Counted from the stretch's first letter, positions 54,823-63,187 are shown. The stretch: 64,000 nucleotides of DNA from Paenibacillus prosopidis (GCF_003337375.1 NZ_QPJD01000016.1:62001-126000); one strand, 5' to 3'. The notes: generated by a model not told the origin, from the sequence alone. A program made the numbers and translations.

Positions 54823-55056
54823 CTACTGCTTTTTGTGGTTATTTATCGTTTTTTTTATAAAAGAATACAACTGAGGGATTATCATAAATGAAAATAATAC
54901 AGCCATTGTGACATACTCAGAACTCGTCGTAATGGTAAAAGGAGGATACAAATTTTTTATCGTTTTGGAAAGCCGAAGCCCTAATATTTTTTCAACAAGG
55001 AACGCATAGCCTATACTTGATCCAAGGATAAACATGAAAACAAACCATATTCTCAT
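54823..55056 (-). CDS. Small two-helix membrane protein beside ger operon
   Basis: A 77-residue protein with two hydrophobic helices (WFVFMFILGSSIGYAFLV and YVTMAVLFSFMIIPQLYSFI) and a basic tail. Small two-helix genes accompany several GerA-type operons (for example yfkS in B. subtilis yfkQRST) and some are described as D subunits. Here the gene is convergent with gerB rather than co-directional, which would be unusual for such a subunit. Similarity to known D subunits is inferred from size and topology only. RBS GGGAGG is visible upstream of the ATG. Confidence 0.7.
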   Translation of the reverse strand: MRIWFVFMFILGSSIGYAFLVEKILGLRLSKTIKNLYPPFTITTSSEYVTMAVLFSFMIIPQLYSFIKKTINNHKKQ

Positions 55057-55284
55057 TCAAATAAACCTCCCTTAGAGGGTTGCAAAATGTTTGTTTCCGT
55101 AGGGTTCCCAACTAAACGGAAGAGTACTCGCGGTTGCCGTTAGGTCTTTAATCACGAAACTTCACCCAGTTTGCATTCTCGCCCCTAATAATCCGATATG
55201 GCGCAAAATCAGCGCAAGGCTTCATTCGGACCCCCAAAAAAGCAACAAGCCCTATGATAGCTTTCTGGATTTAAACCTGAACAC

Positions 55285-55325
55285 AAAAAAAGGTCCCGCG
55301 GATCTTTCCCACGAAACCTTTTTTT
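55285..55325. terminator. Bidirectional terminator-like hairpin
   Basis: Seven A then GGT, matched by ACC then seven T, with a partly paired middle. It could end either flanking transcript. I see nothing coding in the 55057-55586 gap apart from a doubtful 26-codon frame on the minus strand near 55435-55515 with GGAGG right at its ATG. Confidence 0.6.
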
Positions 55326-55586
55326 ACCGATACTTTGCCGCGCATCCCTTAGCGTAAGAAATCGGCGGCAAGATCCTTATTTAGAATCTTCTTGCTCCTG
55401 CGCCAAGTGATTGCTCTGCAATCTGAATCAATGTTCGTGTAATGTTACCACCAATGTGAAGTTATTCACCTCGCACTTTGCGACATTGTATCCCCCAAGG
55501 GACATACCTCCAACTCAGGCCCTCCAGAGTGTTCATACTCCATAGCCGGAAACGTCATGAACTGTAGATGCAGGTGTTCAACAGAT

Positions 55587-56237
55587 TTAACCAGGGAACA
55601 CTCTGCCCACAATCATATTGAACTGATTCAAATACATACTTAAATCTCCACGCACCTGCTCTTCATTGGCATAAAAACGCAGGTAATTGAAAAAGTTAGG
55701 ATTTGCACTAATATAGATCCTTTTAATATGAGCAGGCATATATTTTGCCGCATCCCGGCCGATCGCCTCAAGCGATCTTGTAGGTAAATTCCCGCTTTGA
55801 CTAATCCAATCAACTTGGTTAATCATTTCAGGTTCCTCGAGAAAATTGTCAGCGGTTTTTTTATTTACACGATGATTCAGTATCCCCTGCGAAGCTTTTG
55901 AATTGGGGTTGTGCCCATCTGGGATAACAGTCAGATAACCGTTTGCCTCGGTCAATAATACATAAGCGGACTGGATTCCTGGATGCTGAGCTAATATGCT
56001 TTCCGCTATCTCCGGATGAAACGCAAACGTCTTGGGTAAATGATCGTTATCCAACACCAAGGTGCGCAAACCTGCATTTTCAGTACCCTTGCGAAAATCC
56101 TGCTCTTTCGTCCAATTCGGTGTCACAATAAGCTGTTGATAGTTAACCGGCTCGTTGCTTGTACAACCTACCAATATCATCAAGATATAAATCCCGGTAA
56201 CATAAAGGTATTTAACGAGTAGCTTCATAATGTTCAT
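55587..56237 (-). CDS. YhcN/YlaJ-family sporulation lipoprotein
   Basis: Spore lipoprotein of 216 aa. The signal peptide has lipobox LVGC with Cys near residue 25. The domain contains LAQHPGIQSAYVLLTEANGYLTVI, the beta strand typical of YhcN/YlaJ proteins, then RVNKKTADNF and the C-terminal YISANPNFFNYLRFYANEE. Members affect spore germination or outgrowth; the exact role is unknown. RBS GGAGG before ATG. Single gene beside the ger operon, consistent with forespore expression. Confidence 0.85.
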   Translation of the reverse strand: MNIMKLLVKYLYVTGIYILMILVGCTSNEPVNYQQLIVTPNWTKEQDFRKGTENAGLRTLVLDNDHLPKTFAFHPEIAESILAQHPGIQSAYVLLTEANGYLTVIPDGHNPNSKASQGILNHRVNKKTADNFLEEPEMINQVDWISQSGNLPTRSLEAIGRDAAKYMPAHIKRIYISANPNFFNYLRFYANEEQVRGDLSMYLNQFNMIVGRVFPG

Positions 56238-56394
56238 CCTAAGAATCCTCCAAATTTTTGAAAATTCACTTGATTAGGATGAATCACTAGGATGAAAATT
56301 ATACGGGAACTACCTCGTACGCACGATTCTAACCATAGAGAAAGAAGAGATGAGAAGAGAATGAGGTCATGAGCGCTTGACGAAATCGAATAAA

Positions 56395-56439
56395 AATAAG
56401 CCAATCAGACCGCCGAAGGCTAATCTGAATTGGCTTATT
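56395..56439 (-). terminator. Terminator of epimerase gene
   Basis: AATAAGCCAAT/ATTGGCTTATT stem with a further inner stem, 20 bases after the epimerase stop, followed on the minus strand by TTTTATTCG. Confidence 0.75.
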
Positions 56440-56459
56440 ACATTCGTATTTTATACGCC

Positions 56460-57329
56460 TTATTGTTCCATGAAGTAATGCTGCTGTTTCCAGCCGAGCA
56501 CTTCCTTGATCTTAATATTCGACAGAAAGCTGGCTCGTCCAGGCAAGTGTTGGGCGTATTCAGCAAGCTCAGGCATAAACCTTCGGATGAGCTCTTCACT
56601 GGAAAGATCGGATGAAGTATCGTCGGCCGCCAAAATAAGCGATTGTGCGCCGAGCCCATCTTTCTCCATAGCCAATCGGCAGGCAGCCGCCATATCCCTG
56701 ACATCGATATAGCTCCATAGAATGCGAATTCGTTCTTCCGGATCAGCAAAGGTCTGTTTTACTCTTGGATAATCTTCCGGTTCCAGGATATTTGCCAAAC
56801 GGAAGGAAATGACCTGCATACCTGTTCTTCGATGGAAAGCTTCCCCTGTAATTTCATTAACCATCTTGGATAATCCATAGCTATCCTCGGACAATTGTGG
56901 ATGGCTTTCATCAATCGGCAGGAAATTCGGCGCGAAAAACTGACTTGCAAACACAATGCCGTATGATGATTCGCTTGATGCGAGCACCACCTTGCGGATA
57001 TCGAGATTAGCGGCAGCCTCCAAGATGTTATAGGTATTCATTACATTATTGCGAAACGTCACGTCATTGGGATAAATAAACGCTTGAGGTATCGCGGCGA
57101 AGTGAATTACCGCTTCCACAGGCTGCCTATCCCTAACATTATATTGCGATAAGGCATTGTGAATCTGACCTAAATCGTTCAAGTCCAGAATCTGTGTCTG
57201 GCATAGGGGTACTTCTGGCAGCTTCCAATCCAAATTCAATACCTCATACCCTTGCTCGACCAACTCTTTCACAATCCATTTGCCGGCTTTTCCGCTTCCG
57301 CCGGTCACGACTATTCTCTTTTTCATCAT
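56460..57329 (-). CDS. NAD(P)-dependent epimerase/dehydratase
   Basis: Extended short-chain dehydrogenase of 289 aa, similar to sugar-nucleotide epimerases and uronate dehydrogenases; substrate unknown. The N-terminal Rossmann glycine motif is TGGSGKAGKWIV. The catalytic triad is Ser in VVLASSESSYG and Tyr/Lys in SYGLSKMV. RLANILEPEDYPR and the C-terminal LGWKQQHYF are typical of the GalE-like group. The ATG chosen lies 6 bases after GGAG; another ATG directly follows. Preceded by the sulfur cluster on the same strand, but with its own gap, so a separate unit. Confidence 0.85.
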   Translation of the reverse strand: MMKKRIVVTGGSGKAGKWIVKELVEQGYEVLNLDWKLPEVPLCQTQILDLNDLGQIHNALSQYNVRDRQPVEAVIHFAAIPQAFIYPNDVTFRNNVMNTYNILEAAANLDIRKVVLASSESSYGIVFASQFFAPNFLPIDESHPQLSEDSYGLSKMVNEITGEAFHRRTGMQVISFRLANILEPEDYPRVKQTFADPEERIRILWSYIDVRDMAAACRLAMEKDGLGAQSLILAADDTSSDLSSEELIRRFMPELAEYAQHLPGRASFLSNIKIKEVLGWKQQHYFMEQ

Positions 57330-57392
57330 ACCCCGCTCCAATTCAATGTAAACGTATCCAACAATATCGAAAAAACTTTCGCTCCCTACGTA

Positions 57393-57653
57393 TTAACGGC
57401 TTTTTATTAATAATTCCATAGCTTCTTTGACCACTTTTCCGGTATCTTTGCCCGCCTCTATTTCTTCTAGAATGCACTTTTCCAAGTTTACCGCTACAAT
57501 ATAAGCAATGGCCTTATCTGCTGCGCTACGAATGGCGGACAGCTGACTCACCACATCCTTGCAATGTTTCTCCTCTTCCATCATGTTCAGAACTCCACGA
57601 GCTTGTCCTTCAATCCGTTTCAGACGTTTCTTAACATCATCATCATACTTCAT
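57393..57653 (-). CDS. CstR-type persulfide-sensing repressor (CsoR family, YrkD-like)
   Basis: All-helical repressor of 87 aa. The start chosen is the ATG of MKYDDDV, with AGGAAG 9 bases upstream; longer frames run into the operator region. Cys31 (EEKHCKDV) and Cys60 (NLEKCILE) fall at the exact positions of the two reactive cysteines of S. aureus CstR. The copper-binding His of CsoR is replaced by Asn56, and there is no third ligand. It should bind the palindromes upstream of itself and of the sulfur genes and release them when persulfides crosslink the cysteines. Last gene of the cluster but behind a terminator, so it is separately transcribed. Confidence 0.88.
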   Translation of the reverse strand: MKYDDDVKKRLKRIEGQARGVLNMMEEEKHCKDVVSQLSAIRSAADKAIAYIVAVNLEKCILEEIEAGKDTGKVVKEAMELLIKSR

Positions 57654-57707
57654 CCTTACACGCTTCCTTTCCATTCGGTATTTCATATTGTAGTTTCCAC
57701 GTTCTGC

Positions 57708-57750
57708 ATACCCTGTGGAGTATAAATGAATTATATACCCTGCCGAGTAT
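57708..57750. promoter_or_regulatory. Two candidate CstR operators upstream of the repressor gene
   Basis: ATACCCTGTGGAGTAT (57708-57723) and ATACCCTGCCGAGTAT (57735-57750), 27 bases apart. Both are imperfect palindromes of the form ATACCC-N4-GAGTAT and match the sites at 59525 and 61275. Confidence 0.65.
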
Positions 57751-57780
57751 TGAGGCAATGCGGATAGAGTTTTATTGAAA

Positions 57781-57807
57781 GAAGCTGTCACTTTTAGTGA
57801 CAGCTTC
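57781..57807 (-). terminator. Terminator between TusA gene and repressor gene
   Basis: GAAGCTGTCACT/AGTGACAGCTTC stem with a short loop, followed by TTTC on the minus strand. It ends the sulfur operon. Confidence 0.7.
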
Positions 57808-57830
57808 TCTTAATGGCATCGTATCATCAA

Positions 57831-58055
57831 TCAACCTTTTTTTACGATAAAGGTAAACACACCATTCACTTCATGAGATTCCACAAGCTCATGCTTCGAT
57901 TGATTCACCCATGCTTGAAAATCCTTCATCGAGCCTTTGTCTGTTGTTTGCAGCTTCATAAGCTGCCCCGTTTGTAAGGAATCCATTCCTTTCTTCGCTT
58001 TAACAATCGGCATCGGACAAGCAAGTCCTTTTGCGTCAACAATAAGATCAGCCAT
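57831..58055 (-). CDS. TusA-like sulfur carrier (YrkI-like)
   Basis: Small sulfur-transfer protein of 74 aa. The active-site motif is DAKGLACPMPIVKAKKG with Cys13, which carries sulfur as a persulfide. Then KLQTTDKGSMKDFQAWV, typical of the TusA fold. Equivalent to B. subtilis YrkI. It follows the TusA-rhodanese fusion by 34 bases in the same operon. Probably hands sulfane sulfur between rhodanese, DsrE and the dioxygenase. Confidence 0.92.
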   Translation of the reverse strand: MADLIVDAKGLACPMPIVKAKKGMDSLQTGQLMKLQTTDKGSMKDFQAWVNQSKHELVESHEVNGVFTFIVKKG

Positions 58056-58089
58056 TTTATATACTCATCCTCCATTTTTTATTAATCAA

Positions 58090-58668
58090 CTAGTAGTCTT
58101 CTTTTTCAATGGAACCCAACCATTCAGACATGCCCGGCTTCGTATTTTTCACTTTTTTGAATCCCTTTTCAGATAATAATTGGCATGCCATGTCACTCCG
58201 GTTGCCCGTTCGGCAAACGACAATATATTCTTGGTCCTTCGAAAGCTCGCCAATCCGTCCCTCCAGCTCCCCGAAAGGCATCGATATAGCGCCGGGAATT
58301 CGTCCGAAAGCATATTCCGCCGGTTCGCGGACATCAAGAATGTTGAGATTTTCTCCAGCCTCCAGCTTTCTTTGAATTTCCTCATTGGTAATGGCATGCG
58401 GGTATTGAATCTCTTTTTTTATTTCCGACGCATCCGCTTTTCGGATGAAATGACGATACACGCCCTTTACTTCTCTCAAACCAACATACTGATGACCGGT
58501 GCGTTTAGCCCATCCTTGGAGGTCGGCAACGGAGCCTTTATCCGTAGCGCTTATCTCCAGCACCTCTCCTGCATTCATTTCGTCCATGGTCTTCTTGGTG
58601 CGAACTACCGGCAGCGGACACGCCAGTCCTTCGCATTCCAAGAAACGATCGACTTTTACGGTTGACAT
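58090..58668 (-). CDS. TusA-rhodanese fusion sulfurtransferase (YrkF-like)
   Basis: Sulfurtransferase of 192 aa with two domains in order TusA-rhodanese. The TusA motif is ECEGLACPLPVV with Cys12 and Cys17. The rhodanese domain from about residue 95 has NILDVREPAEYAFGRIPGA and active Cys152 in VVCRTGNRSD. AGGAGG precedes the chosen ATG by 11 bases; another ATG 9 bases earlier is too close. Same layout as B. subtilis YrkF. It starts 26 bases after the TauE-like gene. Confidence 0.9.
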   Translation of the reverse strand: MSTVKVDRFLECEGLACPLPVVRTKKTMDEMNAGEVLEISATDKGSVADLQGWAKRTGHQYVGLREVKGVYRHFIRKADASEIKKEIQYPHAITNEEIQRKLEAGENLNILDVREPAEYAFGRIPGAISMPFGELEGRIGELSKDQEYIVVCRTGNRSDMACQLLSEKGFKKVKNTKPGMSEWLGSIEKEDY

Positions 58669-58694
58669 AAAGCGCATAACCTCCTCATTTCTTA

Positions 58695-59474
58695 TTAAGT
58701 CAAGATATCCAGCCAAATTTTGACGACGGTGGATACAATTAGAGCAGCTAAAATCCATTGCAGCAGCTTAGCCTTTAAATTCTTACTGATTTTAGCCCCT
58801 ACGGGAGCAGCGATGGTACTTGCTATAACCATAACAATCGACGGGACAAGGAGCATATGTCCTCCCATCAGCTTCCCTGCAGTCGAGCCAATGGAGGAGA
58901 CAAATGTAACGGCTAAAGAAGAAGCTATGGCTACACGTGTCGGTATTTTCAGAATAACCAGCATAACAGGTACTGTAATAAAAGCGCCTGCTGCACCGAC
59001 GATTCCCGAAACGATCCCAATGATAGCCGCGAAGAAAGCGGCGAGCGGTTTATTGAACGTCAGCTTGGCATAGTCCATATCCTCCTTTCCTTTTTTCGGG
59101 AGAAACATCATAAACGCTGCGATAAGCGCCAGAACTGCATAGGTGGTGTTAATGAAGGAGTCGGATAAAAATTTGGAGCCATACCCCCCAATAAAGCTTC
59201 CTAATACAATAGTTGACCCCATGATGACAACGAGAGATTTATTGATGTAGCCTCCTTTACGGAAGGCAAACATACCTGCAAGTGTCGCAAAAAAAACTTG
59301 AACCGCACTGATCGCCGATACCTCCTGAGCGGTAAATGCGGTGAAGCCCAAGAATGGCGGGATATATAGAAGCATAGGATATTTGATTATGGAGCCGCCA
59401 ATACCAACCATACCAGAGATTAATGACCCAACGAATCCAATAGCGAGTAACAGGATGATCCATCCATAATCCAT
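58695..59474 (-). CDS. TauE/SafE (TSUP) family sulfite/organosulfur exporter (YrkJ-like)
   Basis: Membrane permease of 259 aa with about eight helices; probable exporter of sulfite or another product of persulfide oxidation. The N-terminus has GSLISGMVGIGGSIIKYPMLLY, and the second repeat begins IIGIVSGIVGAAGAFITVPVML, the paired G-x-GG blocks of this family. Equivalent by context to B. subtilis YrkJ. A candidate CstR operator lies in its 111-base upstream gap, so it may have an internal promoter. Confidence 0.88.
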   Translation of the reverse strand: MDYGWIILLLAIGFVGSLISGMVGIGGSIIKYPMLLYIPPFLGFTAFTAQEVSAISAVQVFFATLAGMFAFRKGGYINKSLVVIMGSTIVLGSFIGGYGSKFLSDSFINTTYAVLALIAAFMMFLPKKGKEDMDYAKLTFNKPLAAFFAAIIGIVSGIVGAAGAFITVPVMLVILKIPTRVAIASSLAVTFVSSIGSTAGKLMGGHMLLVPSIVMVIASTIAAPVGAKISKNLKAKLLQWILAALIVSTVVKIWLDILT

Positions 59475-59524
59475 GACTTTCTCCTCTCTAAGTTGAAGTC
59501 CGTTTCAAGCGAAACTTATTTACC

Positions 59525-59543
59525 ATTACCCGTATGGGTATAT
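59525..59543. promoter_or_regulatory. Candidate CstR operator inside the sulfur operon
   Basis: ATTACCCGTATGGGTATAT, an imperfect palindrome matching the site at 61275. It is about 50 bases before the TauE-like start. Confidence 0.6.
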
Positions 59544-59585
59544 AAAAAGGCTAAAAAATTTTATTTATTACTGCTCCATCACCCG

Positions 59586-60068
59586 TCAAATAAACAAGTT
59601 CACCCTTGCATCTGCTGCATCCCCTAAATAGGCAGCGACGCCGGCATATTCAAGACCATCAAGTAATTCTTCCTGCTGAAGCCCTAACAGATCCATCGTC
59701 ATTGTGCAGGCAACCATTCTGACGCCTTGCTCGCGTGCCAATTCTATCAGCTGTGGTAATGAGAGTGCATTATGCTTTTTCATTACATGCTTTATCATTT
59801 TGGGACCCAAGCCTCCAAAGTTCATTCTGGAGAGGCCCAGCTTGTCAGCGCCACGGGGCATCATACGCCCGAATGCCTTTTCTAACCAACCTTTTTCGTT
59901 AGCAACATCCTGATCTTTACGCAGCGTATTTAAACCCCAAAAAGTAAAGAAAATAGTTACTTCATGATCATAGGCCGCAGCACCGTTGGCAATAATAAAA
60001 GCAGCAATCGCTTTATCTAAATCACCGCTAAATAAAACGATCGTTGATTTTTCCTTGCTCTCACTCAT
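59586..60068 (-). CDS. DsrE/F-like sulfur-relay protein (YrkE-like)
   Basis: Sulfur-relay protein of 160 aa of the DsrE/DsrF-like family. The N-terminus TIVLFSGDLDKAIAAFIIAN and the FFTFWGLNTLRK block are the family signature. LAREQGVRMVACTMTMDLLG carries the conserved Cys that would hold a persulfide. It corresponds to B. subtilis YrkE and lies 27 bases after the dioxygenase gene. It probably accepts sulfur from TusA or the rhodanese. Confidence 0.9.
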   Translation of the reverse strand: MSESKEKSTIVLFSGDLDKAIAAFIIANGAAAYDHEVTIFFTFWGLNTLRKDQDVANEKGWLEKAFGRMMPRGADKLGLSRMNFGGLGPKMIKHVMKKHNALSLPQLIELAREQGVRMVACTMTMDLLGLQQEELLDGLEYAGVAAYLGDAADARVNLFI

Positions 60069-60094
60069 TTATTCATTCCTCCTAAAAATGTTAT

Positions 60095-61246
60095 TTAATT
60101 ATCGTGAACGGCACAACGATTAGGACCAATCTCCATCTCACGTTGTTCTTCATTCGAAGGGGTGATTTTCCCCATATTGGTTTGTCTTATTTCTTGATAG
60201 GCATTGGGTTGAGACGGCAAATTCTCCGTTACTGTTTTTCTAAACTCTGTATCATCTTGAATGTTTAATCCAAAGTTTTCGCGATACAAGTCACCCAAAC
60301 GTGCTGCTACCTTTCCTCCTCCACCTAACTCGGTCGATTTACCAAAGTGTGCAGGAAGTACGATCAGATCCTCTGATAATTGTTTATATCGGCTGTACAA
60401 TGTGTTTCGTAGATCACCCACCCAATCTTCGGCTTTTCCAGCCAAATCAGGACGACCAATCGATTGAATAAATAAGATATCCCCCGATAGTAAATATTTA
60501 TCGTCAACGATTAACGAAGTGCTGCCGATCGTATGACCCGGCGAATAAACAGGCTGAATGTTGATCTTCGTGTTGCCAACGGTAATATCCGCATTCTCCT
60601 CAAGCTTATGATAATCAAATACGACTTCATCCGCGTCTTTTGGCGGCAGCCAATAAGAAGCCCCTGTTAACTCAGCTAATCTGCGGCCTCCCGAAATGTG
60701 ATCTGCGTGAAGATGCGTATCAAGGGTATGTTTAATAACCGCATTGTTCTCTTTGGCGAAGTTCTCAAATACTTCCGTCATACGAAGCGTATCAATAATT
60801 GCCGCTTCTCCATCCGAAATCACCATATAAGAAAGGCAGCCTTTGCCGATACGCACGAATTGATAAATGGAGCCTCCATCTTTTAAATCGCCGATTTTTA
60901 CAGGCTCCAAATGCTCGCTCCAGGATTTCATTCCTCCCACAAGGTAAGAAACATCGGACCTTTTCTGCTCAATCAATTGCTCGGCAACAAATTTCGAGGA
61001 ACCTTCTTTGGAGCAAACAACCAATACTTCCTGATTGCCCGGCATTTTTTCTAGAACGCTATCCACGCCGTCAAGAAGCTCAAAATAAGGGATATTAATG
61101 GCCTGAATCTGATTGCCTTCAATTTTCCAATCGTTAAAATCCTTCTCATTACGTACATCCAAAATAAATAATGGCTCATTAGCGAAAATTTTCTTCGTCA
61201 GCTCTGCTGCTGTCATTCCTCTTAATTGAACTGGATTAGTGCTCAT
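60095..61246 (-). CDS. Rhodanese-persulfide dioxygenase fusion (YrkH-like)
   Basis: Oxidises low-molecular-weight persulfides to sulfite, with a built-in sulfurtransferase; 383 aa. The N-terminal rhodanese has FILDVRNEKDF and active Cys78 (VVCSKEGSS). From about residue 125 a metallo-beta-lactamase fold has THLHADHISGG at 177-187 (iron-binding His/Asp) and SPGHTIGSTSL, then LSGDILF. The order rhodanese-MBL is as in YrkH; S. aureus CstB has the dioxygenase first. First gene of the sulfur operon, right behind the best operator. Its N-terminal segment LRGMTAAELTKKI is an ordinary rhodanese entry. Confidence 0.92.
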   Translation of the reverse strand: MSTNPVQLRGMTAAELTKKIFANEPLFILDVRNEKDFNDWKIEGNQIQAINIPYFELLDGVDSVLEKMPGNQEVLVVCSKEGSSKFVAEQLIEQKRSDVSYLVGGMKSWSEHLEPVKIGDLKDGGSIYQFVRIGKGCLSYMVISDGEAAIIDTLRMTEVFENFAKENNAVIKHTLDTHLHADHISGGRRLAELTGASYWLPPKDADEVVFDYHKLEENADITVGNTKINIQPVYSPGHTIGSTSLIVDDKYLLSGDILFIQSIGRPDLAGKAEDWVGDLRNTLYSRYKQLSEDLIVLPAHFGKSTELGGGGKVAARLGDLYRENFGLNIQDDTEFRKTVTENLPSQPNAYQEIRQTNMGKITPSNEEQREMEIGPNRCAVHDN

Positions 61247-61274
61247 AATAATCCCCTCTCAATAATGTTTATAC

Positions 61275-61294
61275 ATATACCCCTATAGGTATAT
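61275..61294. promoter_or_regulatory. Candidate CstR operator at the operon front
   Basis: ATATACCCCTATAGGTATAT, a near-perfect palindrome about 30 bases before the dioxygenase start. It is the strongest of four related sites in the cluster. Confidence 0.75.
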
Positions 61295-61395
61295 TGATAC
61301 TTTAAATGAATTTGTTCCACTCGTCAATCCCAAAAGATTGATTCTAACCATGCGTGAAATCATTGTATGGATTGGACAGACCTGCGCAAACGAAT

Positions 61396-61442
61396 AAGGG
61401 CTGCCCCTCAGATCTTTGCAGATCCTTCTTGGACAGTCCCTT
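61396..61442 (-). terminator. Terminator of MFS transporter gene
   Basis: AAGGGCTGCCC pairs with GGACAGTCCCTT with mismatches, plus an inner AGATC/GATCT stem. It lies about 30 bases after the MFS stop. Confidence 0.55.
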
Positions 61443-61474
61443 AAACCAAACCTATTAAACCTGAGTTTTATTCG

Positions 61475-62737
61475 TTATTCCTCCTCAGCGCATTGCTTCT
61501 CCTTAATTAGAAGCACTAGCAAATACTGCAGCGCAGCCATCATGAACAACACGAGCGGCATCCAAGCGGATTGCAGATCTCTCGCGAGCAGGATAAGCAG
61601 CGTAATCGACAGCACCCTTCCCGCGTTCAGGAACAGCTCCCGCATAACGACCGATTCTACGCGCAGCTGGCCTTTGAGCGGCAGCGTACCGATTAACCGG
61701 TAATAATAAGAGGTGAGCGTATTCACCGCAAGCGGATTGCAGATCGAGAATAATATCATAAACAGGGCGACGGACCAAAACTCCACTTGAATAAGCAGCA
61801 TTGCCGATCCAATCGCGACGCCTGTTGTCGACATGAATACGTATTTGCGTACATGCTCCTTCTGCGCCTTCCGCGAAATGACATATCCTGTCGCGACGGT
61901 TAGCGAGGAGAAGAACACGCCCAAGTAACCGACCCAATCCTCGCGTCCAACGGTTTGAAACAGCATGATATTAGGAAGGAACAGCATAATTCCTTGAAAC
62001 AAACCTAACACGAAGAAGCTGTACAGCGCCTTCAGCCAGCGGCGGTTTTTGTGCATGACGAGTCCCATGAATCGCAAATAATAGGCTTTATGATGCGATT
62101 CAATTTTAGGAATCCGGAAACTGATGAGAGCGGCGATGAGAAACATTATGAAGGCCAGCATGAAAATAAAGATGTAACCCTGCAGCCCTTCGCTCCTCTG
62201 GATAATATAACCTGCAAGCGCAGGCCCAGCGAGCCCCGCCGAATTGAATACAATCATGTTCATTGCCAAGAATCGGATGCGGTTCGCTTCTGTCGATACA
62301 TCATATTGAATAACCAAGTAGCCGGTCCAGTATAACCCCGCTGCGATCCCGTTGAATATAGCGAACCATATGTAATATTGCGCTACTTGTTCCTGTGCGA
62401 TGATGACCATGAAGTAAAAAATGGCGATCATGACGATACCGAGCCTGTATGTCACCATCCGGTCCCGCCGCTTCGAGATCCAGCCTCCGATTGCGAAAGC
62501 AAATGGGGTCAGTACAAATACGACAATGTTGTATATGCCGTTGACGGTTAAATCTTTTGTCAGCCGCCATAAATACAGGTTTAGGAATAATCCCGACATG
62601 GAGGCGCCAAACTGAAAGCAGAAATGGATAACTAACGCGGTTACCGCGTCCTTTCCGAGCCGTCGTTCAGGCGGAAGCGGCGCACCTTTCAACATGTTCC
62701 ATCTGGCCGTAAAATTCGTTCCCGTCTCCGTCCGCAT
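61475..62737 (-). CDS. MFS transporter of unknown substrate
   Basis: Major facilitator of about 420 aa with 12 predicted helices. The loop between helices 2 and 3 has GGWISKRRDRMVTYRLG, the usual cytoplasmic motif A position. The C-terminal half shows FLPNIMLFQTVGREDWVGYL and YYYRLIGTLPLKGQLRVESVV. The latter resembles YqgE/YkuC-like Bacillus carriers (weak inference). The best-supported start is the ATG 9 bases after AGCGGGGG; a frame opening 17 codons earlier has no ribosome site. Substrate cannot be assigned. The gene stands alone. Confidence 0.8.
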   Translation of the reverse strand: MRTETGTNFTARWNMLKGAPLPPERRLGKDAVTALVIHFCFQFGASMSGLFLNLYLWRLTKDLTVNGIYNIVVFVLTPFAFAIGGWISKRRDRMVTYRLGIVMIAIFYFMVIIAQEQVAQYYIWFAIFNGIAAGLYWTGYLVIQYDVSTEANRIRFLAMNMIVFNSAGLAGPALAGYIIQRSEGLQGYIFIFMLAFIMFLIAALISFRIPKIESHHKAYYLRFMGLVMHKNRRWLKALYSFFVLGLFQGIMLFLPNIMLFQTVGREDWVGYLGVFFSSLTVATGYVISRKAQKEHVRKYVFMSTTGVAIGSAMLLIQVEFWSVALFMILFSICNPLAVNTLTSYYYRLIGTLPLKGQLRVESVVMRELFLNAGRVLSITLLILLARDLQSAWMPLVLFMMAALQYLLVLLIKEKQCAEEE

Positions 62738-63029
62738 TTGCAGCATCCCCCGCTGTTCATCAACTGATAACGTTGTCTTTTTGTTCATTTTATCATATGG
62801 AAACGAATTGGCATCCGCTCAAGAAAGCGCTCTCTTCCTCAAAAATGTCTCTCTCCTCGCATATGAAGCTGCCCAGGAATCGTATTCTTTGTTTTTGTCC
62901 ATTGTTCGCTCGATTAGACGCCTATACTAGACTTGTAAACTGGAAACGAAGTCTTTTTCTTACTTACGTATATCCTGCTCCCTTAAAATCACAAACTAAA
63001 CCAATCGCTTCGAGAGGAGGGAATAATCC

Positions 63030-63116
63030 ATGGCTAAGCAGCAAGGTCACGCGACCAAAAATACGACAACGAAAAAGTCAGATAAGAAAGGCAACGCATC
63101 CGGCAACAACCACTAA
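63030..63116 (+). CDS. 28-residue basic micro-protein
   Basis: A tiny gene with a strong ribosome site (GAGAGGAGGG, 8 bases before ATG) and its own terminator 27 bases after the stop. The product starts MAKQQGHATKN and ends GNASGNNH. It is Lys/Thr/Asn/Gly-rich, with no hydrophobic stretch. Size and composition suit a minor small acid-soluble spore protein of the SspP/SspO kind, but I cannot confirm a family. Too short for standard gene-finding cut-offs. Confidence 0.6.
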   Translation: MAKQQGHATKNTTTKKSDKKGNASGNNH

Positions 63117-63142
63117 CCGTTTCAACCATTCAATATAAGCGC

Positions 63143-63187
63143 AAACGACCCATAGCCGGCTCCTGCTGGAGCGGAAATGGGTCGTTT
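63143..63187 (+). terminator. Terminator of micro-gene
   Basis: AAACGACCCAT/ATGGGTCGTTT stem with an inner GCTCC/GGAGC stem, followed by CCAATG rather than a long T-run. Confidence 0.65.

Noticed and set aside
55330..55586. A possible micro-gene on the minus strand near 55435-55515
   Set aside because: The GGAGG touches the start codon, the frame is 26 codons, and nothing resembles a known small protein.
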